DNA of 64,000 bases from Anaeromyxobacter dehalogenans 2CP-C. Lineage in GTDB: Bacteria; Myxococcota; Myxococcia; Myxococcales; Anaeromyxobacteraceae. This document shows, piece after piece, positions 1 through 8,564 of this stretch. Every line of letters starts with the position of its first letter. The first letter of the stretch is position 1. A program made the translations under genes and the position numbers. The stretch covers positions 2,729,001 through 2,793,000 of the forward strand of contig NC_007760.1 of NCBI RefSeq assembly GCF_000013385.1. Reading direction: 5' to 3'. The notes beneath the pieces were generated by a model. The model did not search any database, was not told the origin of the DNA, and saw only the letters and a list, made by a program, of their open reading frames with translations.

Positions 1-464
1 GCCTGCGACACCGCCACCGCCGCGTCGAGCCGGTCGAGGTAGCGCTGCAGCGGCCCGCGCATCATCCGGAACAGCAGGCCGGGCCGGAAGTTCGTGTGGA
101 ACGTGCCGACGAGCGGCCCGGTGGCGTGGTGGATGGCGAGCAGGGGCAGCACCGGGGTGAGCGGCGCGTGCACGTGGACCACGTCGAAGCGCTCGCGGGC
201 GAGGACCTCGCGCAGGGCGCCGCGGACGCCGAGGCCGCCGGTCACCCGGCCGAAGCCGCCGTTCGTGTACGCGGGCAGGCTGCGACCGAGGCGGATCACG
301 TCGGGCTGCGGCGCGCCCGGCTCGGCGCCCAGGTCGGGCATGGCCGAGGTGACGATCCGGACCGTGTGCCCGAGCCGCCTCGCCTCGCGGGCGAAGTGGT
401 GGACGTGCTCCTGGATGCCCCCGACGCTCGGGTAGTAGTACTCGGTGACGACGCCGATCTTCAC
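1..464 (-). CDS. Glycosyltransferase family 4, N-terminal part (runs off the window)
   Basis: The N-terminal 154 residues of a GT4-type glycosyltransferase, read leftward and cut by the window edge. It opens MKIGVVTEYYYPSVGGIQEH, the glycine-rich donor-side loop typical of GT-B enzymes that send sugars from nucleotide donors to cell-surface glycans. Further on are DVVHVHAPLTPVLPLLA and GTFHTNF, both usual GT4 N-domain strands. The start is GTG at 464, with a GGAGGGAGG ribosome site 7 bases upstream. It lies 30 bases after a small membrane protein gene on the same strand and probably shares its transcript. Acceptor and donor cannot be told from this part. Confidence 0.85.
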   Translation of the reverse strand, partial: MKIGVVTEYYYPSVGGIQEHVHHFAREARRLGHTVRIVTSAMPDLGAEPGAPQPDVIRLGRSLPAYTNGGFGRVTGGLGVRGALREVLARERFDVVHVHAPLTPVLPLLAIHHATGPLVGTFHTNFRPGLLFRMMRGPLQRYLDRLDAAVAVSQ

Positions 465-494
465 GGGGCACCTCCCTCCGGCGGAGGGGCGCCG

Positions 495-776
495 TCAGCG
501 GGGCATCGCCTGGCGGCGGCGCTGGAACGGGATCACCCGCGCCTCGCGCTTCGCCAGCGGGGTGAGCCGCCGGCCGAGGGGCGCGCGCCGCCACAGCAGC
601 GGGAAGAGCGCGAGCGTGGCCGCGACCCAGGCGCGCACGGTGACGAGCACGAGCGCCACCGTGGCGACGAGCGTGCGCGCGAGCAGCGCGAGCCGGCCCT
701 CGGGGCTGCCGCGGGGGCCGGGAGCGGGGGCGAGGCGCAGGTGGCGGCGAGCGGGCTGGGCAGCGGGATCCGGCAC
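495..776 (-). CDS. Small hypothetical membrane protein
   Basis: A 93-residue protein of unknown function. A hydrophobic stretch (about residues 33-62, LLARTLVATVALVLVTVRAW onward) could cross the membrane once or twice, and the C-terminus is strongly basic. The start is GTG at 776, preceded by GGAGGA at good spacing and by a TAGATT -10-like hexamer at 797-802, which supports a real gene. It lies just upstream of the GT4 gene and may be its operon partner. No family was recognised. Confidence 0.5.
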   Translation of the reverse strand: MPDPAAQPARRHLRLAPAPGPRGSPEGRLALLARTLVATVALVLVTVRAWVAATLALFPLLWRRAPLGRRLTPLAKREARVIPFQRRRQAMPR

Positions 777-864
777 GGGTTCCGTCCTCCGCGACGAATC
801 TAGACACCGCTCCCACGGACGGCCAGGCGACCTCGGGCGGTGGCGAGGGGCGGCGGCGACCTGC

Positions 865-870
865 TACACA
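865..870 (+). promoter_or_regulatory. -10-like hexamer of a leaderless promoter
   Basis: TACACA with an extended TGC in front, ending 7 bases before the ATG at 878. Transcription would start at or next to the start codon. No -35 match is visible. Confidence 0.4.
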
Positions 871-877
871 CGGCGGG

Positions 878-1366
878 ATGCCCGGCCCACCCCGACGCGC
901 CCACGGCCTCACCCTGGCGGCCCTCGCGGGCGCCGTCCACCTCGCGTGCGACGCGGTCGCCGCGCAGGTCCACGCGGTCGCCCCGCCCTACCTCCTCCTC
1001 GACCACGCGGCCGAGCTCTTCAGGGATCTCCTGGCGTTGGATCGCACCGCCATCCTCGTCACCGTCTCGGTGGCCGCGTCGGCGGTGAACGGCGCCATCG
1101 CGGCGCTCATGGCGGTCGCGCTGGAGGACGCGCCGAGGCGCCGGCGCGCGCTCGCCTGGGTGCTCACCGCCTTCTGGGTACTCTCCGGCGGCCTGCTCAT
1201 CCTCGTCTACCTGTCCCCGCCCTGGGGCGTGGCGCTCGGCAGCCTGGCCGCGGGCGTTCCCCGCGCGTGGGCCGTGGCCTGGGTGCTCGACCGGGCGCTG
1301 GGCCGGCCCGCGCCGGCGGAGCCCGAGGACGGGGCGGGACGGCCGGACGGCGTTCCCCCGGCGTAG
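878..1366 (+). CDS. Hypothetical membrane protein
   Basis: A 162-residue protein with about four hydrophobic segments: near residues 9-30, 62-85 (AILVTVSVAASAVNGAIAAL), 96-115 (AWVLTAFWVLSGGLLILVYL) and 120-140, and a short Pro/Glu-rich C-terminal tail. The pattern is that of a small integral inner-membrane protein. No ribosome site stands out; the -10-like hexamer at 865-870 suggests a leaderless mRNA. It is divergent from the small membrane protein at 495-776 and convergent with the TPR lipoprotein gene. No family was recognised. Confidence 0.6.
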   Translation: MPGPPRRAHGLTLAALAGAVHLACDAVAAQVHAVAPPYLLLDHAAELFRDLLALDRTAILVTVSVAASAVNGAIAALMAVALEDAPRRRRALAWVLTAFWVLSGGLLILVYLSPPWGVALGSLAAGVPRAWAVAWVLDRALGRPAPAEPEDGAGRPDGVPPA

Positions 1367-1400
1367 CGGCCCCGGCGGCCCGTCCCGCCGCCCGCGCGGA

Positions 1401-2294
1401 TCAGCGGCTGGACGGCAGCAGCGGCCGCAGCACGCGCTCTCGCGGCGTGCCGGCCGCGGCCCGGGCCTTCGCCTCGGCGGCGCGCGCCTTGTCCTCGCGG
1501 TGCGTGCGCGCGTAGAAGCGCGCCAGCCGGTCCCAGCCGGCGGCGCGGTCCGGCGTGGCCTCCGCCGCCGCCACCAGCTCCGCCTCGGCCGCGGGCAGCA
1601 GCCCCGCGGCCTCGTACCGCTCGGCGAGGCGGGCGCGCACCAGCGCATCCCCGGGCCGCTCGCGGCTGGCGCGGTGCAGCTCCAGCAGCGCCTCGTCGCC
1701 GCGCCCGAGCCGCTCCAGCGCGAGCGCGCGCCGGACCCGGACCTCGGCGTCGGCGCCGAGGTCGAGCGCCGCCGCGTACTCGGCCACCGCCGCCGCGTCG
1801 TCACCGCGCAGCTCGGCGAGGCGCCCGGCCAGCACCCGGCGCCGCGGGACCGCGGCCGCCTCGGGCGCGCCGGCGATGAGCGTGGCGGCGCGGTCCAGCT
1901 CGCGGCCGTCCGCGACCAGCAGGTCGGCGAGCGCGAGGCGCGCCTCGCCGGAGCCGGGGGCGAGCGCGAACGCGGCCTCCAGGATCTCGCGCGCGCCCTC
2001 CAGGTCGCCGTCGCCGCGGAGCGCCTCGGCGCGCGCCACCAGCACCTCCGTGCGCGGGCGCCGGCCGCCGGGCTCGGCCGCGGGGGCCGGGGGGGTGGCC
2101 GCGCCGGGCGGGGTGGGCTGCGCGGGGGACGCCGCGGGGGCGGCCGCCGGGGTGACCGCCGCAGCCGGCGCGGGCTGCGCCTTCGGGGCGGCGGCGGTGG
2201 GCGGCCGCGAGAAGGTGTGGGCGCGGGGGGTGCAGCCTGCGACGGCGACGGCGGCGAGGACGGCCAGGGGCGGGAGGGTGCGCATCACGCGCAT
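1401..2294 (-). CDS. Tetratricopeptide-repeat lipoprotein
   Basis: A 297-residue predicted lipoprotein. The N-terminus is a signal sequence ending in the lipobox AVAGC with Cys21 as the lipidated residue. A long Ala/Pro-rich linker (about 25-80) follows, then roughly five TPR-like helical pairs from residue 85 on (for example LRGDGDLEGAREILEAAFAL and LGADAEVRVRRALALERLG). TPR domains mediate protein contacts, and the lipid anchor would place it in the envelope. ATG 2294 and ATG 2285 are both possible in-frame starts; the first is used here. It is divergent from mutS2. Confidence 0.75.
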   Translation of the reverse strand: MRVMRTLPPLAVLAAVAVAGCTPRAHTFSRPPTAAAPKAQPAPAAAVTPAAAPAASPAQPTPPGAATPPAPAAEPGGRRPRTEVLVARAEALRGDGDLEGAREILEAAFALAPGSGEARLALADLLVADGRELDRAATLIAGAPEAAAVPRRRVLAGRLAELRGDDAAAVAEYAAALDLGADAEVRVRRALALERLGRGDEALLELHRASRERPGDALVRARLAERYEAAGLLPAAEAELVAAAEATPDRAAGWDRLARFYARTHREDKARAAEAKARAAAGTPRERVLRPLLPSSR

Positions 2295-2379
2295 GATAAC
2301 CCCGGGGACCGCTCGCCCCTTCCCCCGGTGCGCGCCGGCCCTGGCGCGCCGCCGCCAGGCGCGGTAACTGACGGCCCGC

Positions 2380-4770
2380 ATGCGCGCGGAAGACACGCTG
2401 AACGAGCTGGGCTGGCCCCGGATCCTCGAGGCGCTGGCGGGCCGCTGCCGGCTGCCCGCCGGACGCCGCCAGGCCGCCACCCTCCCCTTCCTGCCCGACG
2501 CGCCCGCGGTGCGCGAGGCGCTCGCGCGGGTGGGCGAGGCCCGCGCGCTGTCGGAGGCGGGCACCTCGCTGCCGCTCGGCGGCGTCGCGGACGTGGAGCC
2601 GCACCTCGACCGCGCCGCCAAGGGCGGCGTGCTCGAGCCGCTCGCGCTGCGCGAGTGCGCCGGGCTCGCCCGCGCCGCCGCCCGCACCCGGGCGACGCTC
2701 GAGCCGCGCGCGGCCGAGCTCCCGCGCCTGTGGGCGCTCGCCGAGGCGCTCAGCCCCTCGGCCGGCGTGGCCGACCGCATCGAGCGCGCCATCGAGCCGG
2801 ACGGCTCCATCTCCGACCGCGCCAGCCCGGCCCTCGCCGCCGCGCGGGACCGCTCCCGCGGGCTGCACCGCGCCCTGAAGGCCCAGGTCGAGGCGCTGCT
2901 CGACGACGGCGAGATGCAGCGCCACCTGCGCGACCGGTACTTCACCATCCGCAACGACCGCTACGTGCTCCCGGTGCTGGCGAGCGCGCGCGGGCAGGTC
3001 CCGGGCATCGTCCACAACGCCTCGCAGTCCGGCCAGACGCTGTTCGTGGAGCCGGACTCGATGGTCGAGCTCGGCAACGAGCTGTCCATCGCGAACGCCA
3101 TGGCCGCCGAGGAGGAGCAGCGCATCCTCCGCGAGCTGTCGCAGGCGCTCACCGCCGGCGCCGGCGCGCTGGCGCGCGACCTCCAGGTGCTGGCCCGCCT
3201 CGACCTGCTCGAGGCGGAGGCCCGGCTCGCCTCGGACCTCGACGCGCACGCGCCCGAGGTGGGCCCGGAGCCGGCCGGCTTCGAGCTGCTCTCGCTCCGC
3301 CACCCGCTGCTCGTGCTGCAGGCCAAGAAGGTGGTGGCGAGCCACGTGCGCCTCTCGCCGCCGCAGCGCGCGCTCATCGTCTCCGGCCCGAACGGCGGCG
3401 GGAAGACGGTCGCCATCACCGCGGTGGGCCTCTCCGCGCTCATGCTGCGCGCCGGCCTGCCGGTGGCGGCGGCCGAGGGCTCGCGCCTCCCGTTCTACCT
3501 GGAGGTGAAGGCCGCGGTGGACGAGCGCGGCGACCTCACCAAGGACCTCTCCACCTTCACCGCGCACCTCGCCGCGGTGAAGGACATGCTGGCCGGCGCG
3601 GTGCCGGGCTCGCTGATCCTGGTGGACGAGATCGCCGCCGACACCGATCCGCGCGAGGGCGCCGCGCTCGCCGCCGCGATCCTGGAGGCGCTGGTGGAGC
3701 GCGGGGCCACCGTGCTCGTCACCACCCACCTCGACGAGCTGAAGGCGCTCGCGCTCACCGACGCGCGCTACGGCAACGCCCGCGTCGGCTTCGACGCGGA
3801 GCGGCTGGTGCCGACCTACCAGGTGCACCTCGGCGCGCCGGGCAGCTCGTCGGCGATCGAGGTCGCGGCGCGGGTCGGGTTGCCGGCCGCGGTGGTGGAG
3901 CGGGCGCGCGCGGCGCGGCACGGCCAGGGCGGCGCGCTCGGCGAGGCGCTCCGCGCGCTCGACGAGGAGCGCGGCCGGCTCGCGGCCGAGCGGCGCGGCG
4001 CGGAGGAGGCGCGCGCCGCGGCCCGGGCGGCCGAGCAGCGCGCGCGGGCGGCGGAGGAGGCGGCGCGGCGGGCGGAGCGCGAGGCCGGCGCGCGCATGGG
4101 CGCGGCGCTGGCGGAGGAGCTCGAGGCGGCGCGCGCCGAGGTGGCCGAGCTCATGGCCGAGCTGCAGGCGCGGCCGAGCGTGAAGAAGGCGGCCGAGTCG
4201 AAGGCGCGGCTCGACGCGTGGCACGCCACGGTCTCGCAGGCCGCGGAGGCGACGCGCGCCCGCGCCGAGGCGGGGCCGGAGGCGCTGCCCGGCGGCGAGG
4301 TGAAGCCGGGCGCGCGCGTCCGGATCCTGTCGCTCGGGCAGGAGGGCGAGGTGGTGGAGGTGGACGGCAAGGACGCGCTGGTGCGCGCCGGGCCACTCAA
4401 GATCCGCCGGCCGGTGAAGGACCTGATCGCGCTCGCCGGCAAGGCGCGCGACGCGGGGCTGGCCCGCACGCGCGGGGAGAAGCTCGCCGCGGCGAGCGCG
4501 GCGCGGCCGGGCGCGCCGGTGAGCGCCGAGCGCCGGCTCGACGCGCGCGGACTGCGGGTGGAAGAGCTGCTGCGCGAGGTGGACCGCTTCCTCGACCGCA
4601 TGTACGCGGACGGTGAAGCCGAGTGCGTGGTGCTGCACGGCCACGGCACCGGCGCGCTCAAGCAGGCGCTGCGGGATCACCTTGCCGCATCCCCTTACGT
4701 GGGAGCCTTCCGTTCCGGCGATCGGCACGAGGGTGGCGATGCGGTGACGGTGATCGCCCTCCGCCGTTAG
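2380..4770 (+). CDS. mutS2: Endonuclease MutS2
   Basis: A 796-residue MutS2-family protein, a DNA- and ribosome-associated ATPase/endonuclease that lacks the mismatch-recognition domains of MutS. The core and lever region comes first, then the ABC-type ATPase with Walker A GPNGGGKT (336-343) and Walker B SLILVDE (about 411-417). A long Ala/Glu/Arg coiled coil spans about 520-625. The C-terminal Smr nuclease domain (about 719-796) carries LDARG and HGHGTG. Length matches the family. TAACTG lies 9 bases before the ATG at 2380. In other bacteria MutS2 suppresses recombination or rescues collided ribosomes; which applies here is unknown. Confidence 0.95.
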   Translation: MRAEDTLNELGWPRILEALAGRCRLPAGRRQAATLPFLPDAPAVREALARVGEARALSEAGTSLPLGGVADVEPHLDRAAKGGVLEPLALRECAGLARAAARTRATLEPRAAELPRLWALAEALSPSAGVADRIERAIEPDGSISDRASPALAAARDRSRGLHRALKAQVEALLDDGEMQRHLRDRYFTIRNDRYVLPVLASARGQVPGIVHNASQSGQTLFVEPDSMVELGNELSIANAMAAEEEQRILRELSQALTAGAGALARDLQVLARLDLLEAEARLASDLDAHAPEVGPEPAGFELLSLRHPLLVLQAKKVVASHVRLSPPQRALIVSGPNGGGKTVAITAVGLSALMLRAGLPVAAAEGSRLPFYLEVKAAVDERGDLTKDLSTFTAHLAAVKDMLAGAVPGSLILVDEIAADTDPREGAALAAAILEALVERGATVLVTTHLDELKALALTDARYGNARVGFDAERLVPTYQVHLGAPGSSSAIEVAARVGLPAAVVERARAARHGQGGALGEALRALDEERGRLAAERRGAEEARAAARAAEQRARAAEEAARRAEREAGARMGAALAEELEAARAEVAELMAELQARPSVKKAAESKARLDAWHATVSQAAEATRARAEAGPEALPGGEVKPGARVRILSLGQEGEVVEVDGKDALVRAGPLKIRRPVKDLIALAGKARDAGLARTRGEKLAAASAARPGAPVSAERRLDARGLRVEELLREVDRFLDRMYADGEAECVVLHGHGTGALKQALRDHLAASPYVGAFRSGDRHEGGDAVTVIALRR

Positions 4771-4972
4771 CGGCAGCCGGATTCCTTAGAAATCGAGCAC
4801 TTGACGGACTGCGGCACGAACGCGCAGTGCCTGCGCGGGTGCAAGATTTGCCGACGGCGACAACATTTCTGCGCTCGGCTGTCTGCCTGATGTGGTAGGA
4901 AATTCCCACCCGTCCGGGCCGCAACTCGACACTCCCCGGACACACCCGCGCTCCGATTTCTGGAGGAACTGC

Positions 4973-6253
4973 ATGAAGGCTCTGAAGAAGCTGTTCGTCG
5001 CAGCCCTCGCCCTGTCGCTGCCTCTGGCGACGCTCGCTCAGGCGACCGAGGCCGCAAAGCCTGCGGAGGCCGCTCCGGCGGCTGCGCCGGCCCCTGCCGC
5101 GAAGCCGGCCGAGGAAACCATCAAGGTCACGCCGTACGGCTTCGTGCTCCTCAACGCGTACTGGGACGGCAACACCCTCGTGAACAAGGACTACCCGGGC
5201 CAGGCGGCCAGGGCCGGCACGAACGAGGGCGGCGCGTTCCTGATGAGCGCGCGGCAGTCCCGCGTCGGCATGCGCCTCGCGACGTCCGGTGACAACTGGA
5301 CGGGCGCCGCGCTCACCGGCGTCATCGAGTTCGACTTCAAGGCCGGCCACGTCGGCGTGGCGCCGCAGGCGAGCACCACCTGGTACAACGGCTTGATGCG
5401 GCTCCGCCTCGCGGCGATGACCGCCACCTGGAAGACCCCGTACGGCAACTGGGCGGTCCTCGCCGGCCAGGAGTACGGCCTGGTGAACCCGCTGTTCGCC
5501 GAGTCGCTGGCGTGGGTCGCCGATCCGCTGTTCTGGCAGGCCGGCAACCTGTGGCGCCGCTCGCCGCAGATCCGCCTGTCCTACAACGGCCAGTTCGACA
5601 TGGTGGGCCTGAGCCTCGCCGCCGCCATGCTGTCGCCCGCCGACGCCGGCCAGCCGGTGGACAACGGCTACGGCAACCGCTCCCGCACCCCGAACTTCGA
5701 GGCCCGCGGCGCCGTCAGCGTCAAGGCGGCCCCGGACATCAGCGGCACGGTGGGCGTCGGCTACCACATGCAGACGCGCCGCTACAATTACGGGACGCCC
5801 GACCAGAAGGACGTGGACGGCTACATGCTCGGCGTGGACGCCGACCTGAACCTGACGCAGTTCCTCCAGGTGAAGGGCGAGTACTACACGGGCAAGGGCG
5901 CCGACGACACCTACAACACCATCGGCGCGCCGACGGTCCAGACGGATCCGCCGTACGCCAAGGTGAAGGGTGACGGGTACTGGGCGCAGGGCATCATCAA
6001 GCCCCTGCCGCAGCTGTGGCTGACGATCGGCTACGGCAAGGCGAAGATGGACGACGGCGACCTCGGCTTCGTCGCGGCGGCCAACCAGGCGGCCACCCGC
6101 TTCGAGAACACCCAGCTGGCCGGCGGCGTGCTCGTGAACGCCGGCAAGTTCTGGCGGTTCGGTGTCGAGGCGATGCAGGTCGAGACCAAGTACCTCGTCG
6201 GCGCGGATCAGAAGGCGACCCAGATCGCCCTCTCCTCGCAGCTGAAGTTCTAG
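4973..6253 (+). CDS. Outer-membrane porin-like protein
   Basis: A 426-residue predicted beta-barrel. It has a signal peptide (MKALKKLFVAALALSLPLAT, cleavage likely near LAQA), an Ala/Pro linker, then alternating amphipathic strands from about residue 50 (VTPYGFVLLNAYWDG) to a terminal strand ending LSSQLKF, whose last Phe is typical of barrels recognised by BamA. ATG 4973 follows TGGAGGA. A TGGTAGGAA extended -10-like element lies at 4893-4901. It precedes the Liv-type binding protein and could supply that system's substrate across the outer membrane; this is inference from position. Substrate unknown. Confidence 0.75.
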   Translation: MKALKKLFVAALALSLPLATLAQATEAAKPAEAAPAAAPAPAAKPAEETIKVTPYGFVLLNAYWDGNTLVNKDYPGQAARAGTNEGGAFLMSARQSRVGMRLATSGDNWTGAALTGVIEFDFKAGHVGVAPQASTTWYNGLMRLRLAAMTATWKTPYGNWAVLAGQEYGLVNPLFAESLAWVADPLFWQAGNLWRRSPQIRLSYNGQFDMVGLSLAAAMLSPADAGQPVDNGYGNRSRTPNFEARGAVSVKAAPDISGTVGVGYHMQTRRYNYGTPDQKDVDGYMLGVDADLNLTQFLQVKGEYYTGKGADDTYNTIGAPTVQTDPPYAKVKGDGYWAQGIIKPLPQLWLTIGYGKAKMDDGDLGFVAAANQAATRFENTQLAGGVLVNAGKFWRFGVEAMQVETKYLVGADQKATQIALSSQLKF

Positions 6254-6265
6254 CTTCTCCTCGAG

Positions 6266-6304
6266 GGGCGCCCGGGCGACGCCCGGGCGCCCTTCGTGTT
6301 TTCA
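6266..6304 (+). terminator. Intrinsic terminator-like hairpin between the porin and livK
   Basis: A perfect 13-base inverted repeat (6266-6278 with 6280-6292) followed by TTCGTGTTTT. It lies only 28 bases before the livK start, so livK would depend on read-through or on a promoter within the hairpin region. It may act as an attenuating terminator. Confidence 0.6.
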
Positions 6305-6331
6305 GCGCACCCCTTCACCCAGGAGCGAATC

Positions 6332-7483
6332 ATGACGAAGAAGCTCGCGATGGCCGTGGCGGCGCTCGCCCTCGCGCTGCCCGGCACCGGCAGCGCGCAG
6401 GTGAAGATCGGCTTCATCAACTCCATCACCGGCCCCGAGGCGCCCATCGGCGAGAACCTCACCAACGGCGTGGACATGGCCGTCGAGGATCTCAAGAAGC
6501 AGGGCGTGAACGTGACGCTGGTGAAGCAGGACGACACCGGCAAGCCGCAGGTCGCGATGAGCGCCATGGAGCAGCTCGCCACCGGCGACGAGGTCGCCGC
6601 CGTGGTCGGCCCCTACACCTCCGCGACCGCGAACGCCGTCGCGAAGCTGGCCCAGCAGTACAAGGTGCCGCAGGTGGTGCCGGCCGCCGCGAAGGAGGAG
6701 ATCACCAAGCAGGGCTACGACTGGGTGTTCCGCCTGAACGCCCCGGCGCACCAGTACGCGCAGTCGCTCATCGACGCGGCGCTGACGTTCGGCAAGCCGA
6801 AGTCGATCGCGTTCATCTACGAGTCCACCGACTTCGGCGCGTCGGTCGCCGGCGCCGGCAAGGACTACGCGCAGAAGAAGGGCCTGAAGATCGTGGCGGA
6901 CGAGGCGTACCAGAAGGGCGCGCCCGACTACCGCTCCACGCTCACCAAGATCAAGGCGCAGAACCCCGACCTCGTTTTCATGGTCTCCTACGTCGCCGAC
7001 GCGATCCTGCTCATGCGGCAGTCGCGCGAGGTGGGCCTGAAGCCCCAGGCGTTCCTGGGCGGCGGCGCCGGCTTCGACACGGCGCAGTTCGAGGGCGAGA
7101 AGGACATCTCCAACCTGGTCTTCTCGGTGACCCAGTGGACGCCCGAGTCCTCCAAGGCCGCCACCGCGTTCGCCGATCGCTACAAGGCGAAGTACGGCAA
7201 GAAGCCGACCTACCACGCGGCCTGCGCCTACGCGGCCATGATGGTGGTGGGCGAGACGGCCGCGAAGAACGGCGGCGACCGGAAGAAGATCCGCGACGCG
7301 CTCGCGAACGGATCGTGGACCGGCATCATGGGCAAGGTGGACTTCGAGACGTACGAGGGCTTCACCAACCAGAACAAGCTCGTCATGCCGGTGATCCAGT
7401 ACCAGGGCGGCAAGTCGGAGACCGTCTTCCCGAAGGAGGCGGCGCAGAAGAAGGCCGTCTACCCGTTCCCGGGCTGGAAGTAG
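6332..7483 (+). CDS. livK: Branched-chain amino-acid ABC transporter, periplasmic binding protein (LivK-like)
   Basis: A 383-residue type I periplasmic binding protein of the Leu/Ile/Val-binding family. A signal peptide ends at GSA before QVKIGFINSITGPEAPIGEN, the classic first strand. Later motifs AVVGPYTSATANAVA, FRLNAPAHQYAQS and AFIYESTDFGASVA follow the family order. ATG 6332 follows AGGAGCG. The gene lies between two terminator hairpins, ahead of its own permease and ATPase genes, which allows separate high expression of the binding protein. The ligand may be branched-chain amino acids or another carboxylate; sequence alone does not decide. Confidence 0.9.
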   Translation: MTKKLAMAVAALALALPGTGSAQVKIGFINSITGPEAPIGENLTNGVDMAVEDLKKQGVNVTLVKQDDTGKPQVAMSAMEQLATGDEVAAVVGPYTSATANAVAKLAQQYKVPQVVPAAAKEEITKQGYDWVFRLNAPAHQYAQSLIDAALTFGKPKSIAFIYESTDFGASVAGAGKDYAQKKGLKIVADEAYQKGAPDYRSTLTKIKAQNPDLVFMVSYVADAILLMRQSREVGLKPQAFLGGGAGFDTAQFEGEKDISNLVFSVTQWTPESSKAATAFADRYKAKYGKKPTYHAACAYAAMMVVGETAAKNGGDRKKIRDALANGSWTGIMGKVDFETYEGFTNQNKLVMPVIQYQGGKSETVFPKEAAQKKAVYPFPGWK

Positions 7484-7522
7484 ATCGCCGCGCGGACGCG
7501 CGCGCAGCGTGAAGTCAGCTTC

Positions 7523-7563
7523 GAGCCGGGGGGCGGCGCGACCGCCCCCCGGCTCTTCTTTTT
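7523..7563 (+). terminator. Strong intrinsic terminator after livK
   Basis: A perfect 14-bp stem (7523-7536 with 7542-7555), loop CGCGA, then TTCTTTTT. It is a textbook rho-independent terminator and separates livK from livHMGF. Confidence 0.9.
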
Positions 7564-7586
7564 CCGGCCCGGCGCGCCGGGGATCG

Positions 7587-7615
7587 TTGAAGTCCAAACT
7601 CGGCTTCGGTACCCT
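7587..7615 (+). promoter_or_regulatory. Sigma70-like promoter of livHMGF
   Basis: TTGAAG (7587-7592), a 17-base spacer and TACCCT (7610-7615), directly after the livK terminator. The start would leave a leader of about 70 bases before livH, unlike the leaderless promoters elsewhere in the window. Confidence 0.55.
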
Positions 7616-7693
7616 GACGGGCCCCGTCGAGCCGGAGATTCAAGGCGCGCTGCCGGCGCGCGGGCGCCAGAAGCGTCCAGCGGAGGAGCCTCG

Positions 7694-8560
7694 ATGATCG
7701 TGTTCTTGCAGTCGGTGCTGAGCGGCCTGCTCGTGGGCGGCGTCTACGCGCTCATCGGGATCGGGCTCACGTTGATCTTCGGCGTGATGCGCGTGACGAA
7801 CTTCGCGCACGGCGAGCTGCTCATGCTGGGCATGTACCTCGCCTGGCTCGCCTTCACCGGGCTCCACGTGGATCCGTTCCTGTCGATCGTGCTGGTCGCG
7901 CCCGCGATGTTCCTGTGGGGCGCGTTCCTGCAGAAGTCCTTCGTGAACCGGGTGCTCGGCGCGCTGCCGCAGAACCAGATCCTGCTCACCATCGGGCTCG
8001 GCCTGATCATGTCGAACACGGTGATGCTGATCTTCACCTCCGACTACCGGATCCTGACCACCACCTACTCGTCCTCCAGCTACAAGCTGGCCGGCCTGTC
8101 GATCTCGCAGCCGCTGCTCTACGCGTTCCTCATCACGGTGGCGATCACCGGCGCGCTCTACTGGTTCCTGCTCAAGACCGACACCGGCCAGGCGATCCGC
8201 GCCACCGCGCAGGACCGCGACGCGGCCCAGCTCATGGGCATCAACGTGCGGCGCATGTCGGTGCTGGCGTTCGGGATCGGCTCGGCGCTGGCCGGCACCG
8301 CCGGCGCGCTCATCTCGCCGACCTACTACATCTTCCCGCAGGTGGGCAGCACCTTCACGCTGAAGGCGTTCGTGATCGTGGTGCTGGGCGGCATGGGCAG
8401 CGTCGTCGGCGCCACGCTGGGCGGCATCATCATCGGCGTGGCCGAGTCGCTGTCCGCCGTCTACATCGCGTCCGGGCTGAAGGAGCTGGTCACGTTCGTG
8501 CTGTTCCTCGCCCTGCTCCTCTTCAAGCCCGCCGGCCTGCTCGGCAAGACGAGGGCCTGA
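7694..8560 (+). CDS. livH: Branched-chain amino-acid ABC transporter permease LivH
   Basis: A 288-residue inner-membrane permease of the LivH family with about eight transmembrane segments. It begins FLQSVLSGLLVGGVYALIGI and has GVMRVTNFAHGELLMLGMYL, the family hallmark near residues 31-50. The cytoplasmic coupling loop RATAQDRDAAQLMGINVRR is at about 172-190. It pairs with LivM to form the channel. ATG 7694 follows GGAGG. It is the first gene of a four-gene operon and only 4 bases separate it from livM. Confidence 0.95.
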   Translation: MIVFLQSVLSGLLVGGVYALIGIGLTLIFGVMRVTNFAHGELLMLGMYLAWLAFTGLHVDPFLSIVLVAPAMFLWGAFLQKSFVNRVLGALPQNQILLTIGLGLIMSNTVMLIFTSDYRILTTTYSSSSYKLAGLSISQPLLYAFLITVAITGALYWFLLKTDTGQAIRATAQDRDAAQLMGINVRRMSVLAFGIGSALAGTAGALISPTYYIFPQVGSTFTLKAFVIVVLGGMGSVVGATLGGIIIGVAESLSAVYIASGLKELVTFVLFLALLLFKPAGLLGKTRA

Positions 8561-8564
8561 TCCG

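Noticed and set aside
1801-4728. A long minus-strand frame opposite mutS2
   Set aside because: The translation is low-complexity Arg/Ala/Leu/His and is the mirror of the mutS2 frame; mutS2 has all family motifs.
4801-4830. TTGACG upstream of the porin gene as a -35 box
   Set aside because: No acceptable -10 lies at 16-18 bases; the extended -10-like TGGTAGGAA nearer the gene is a better candidate.
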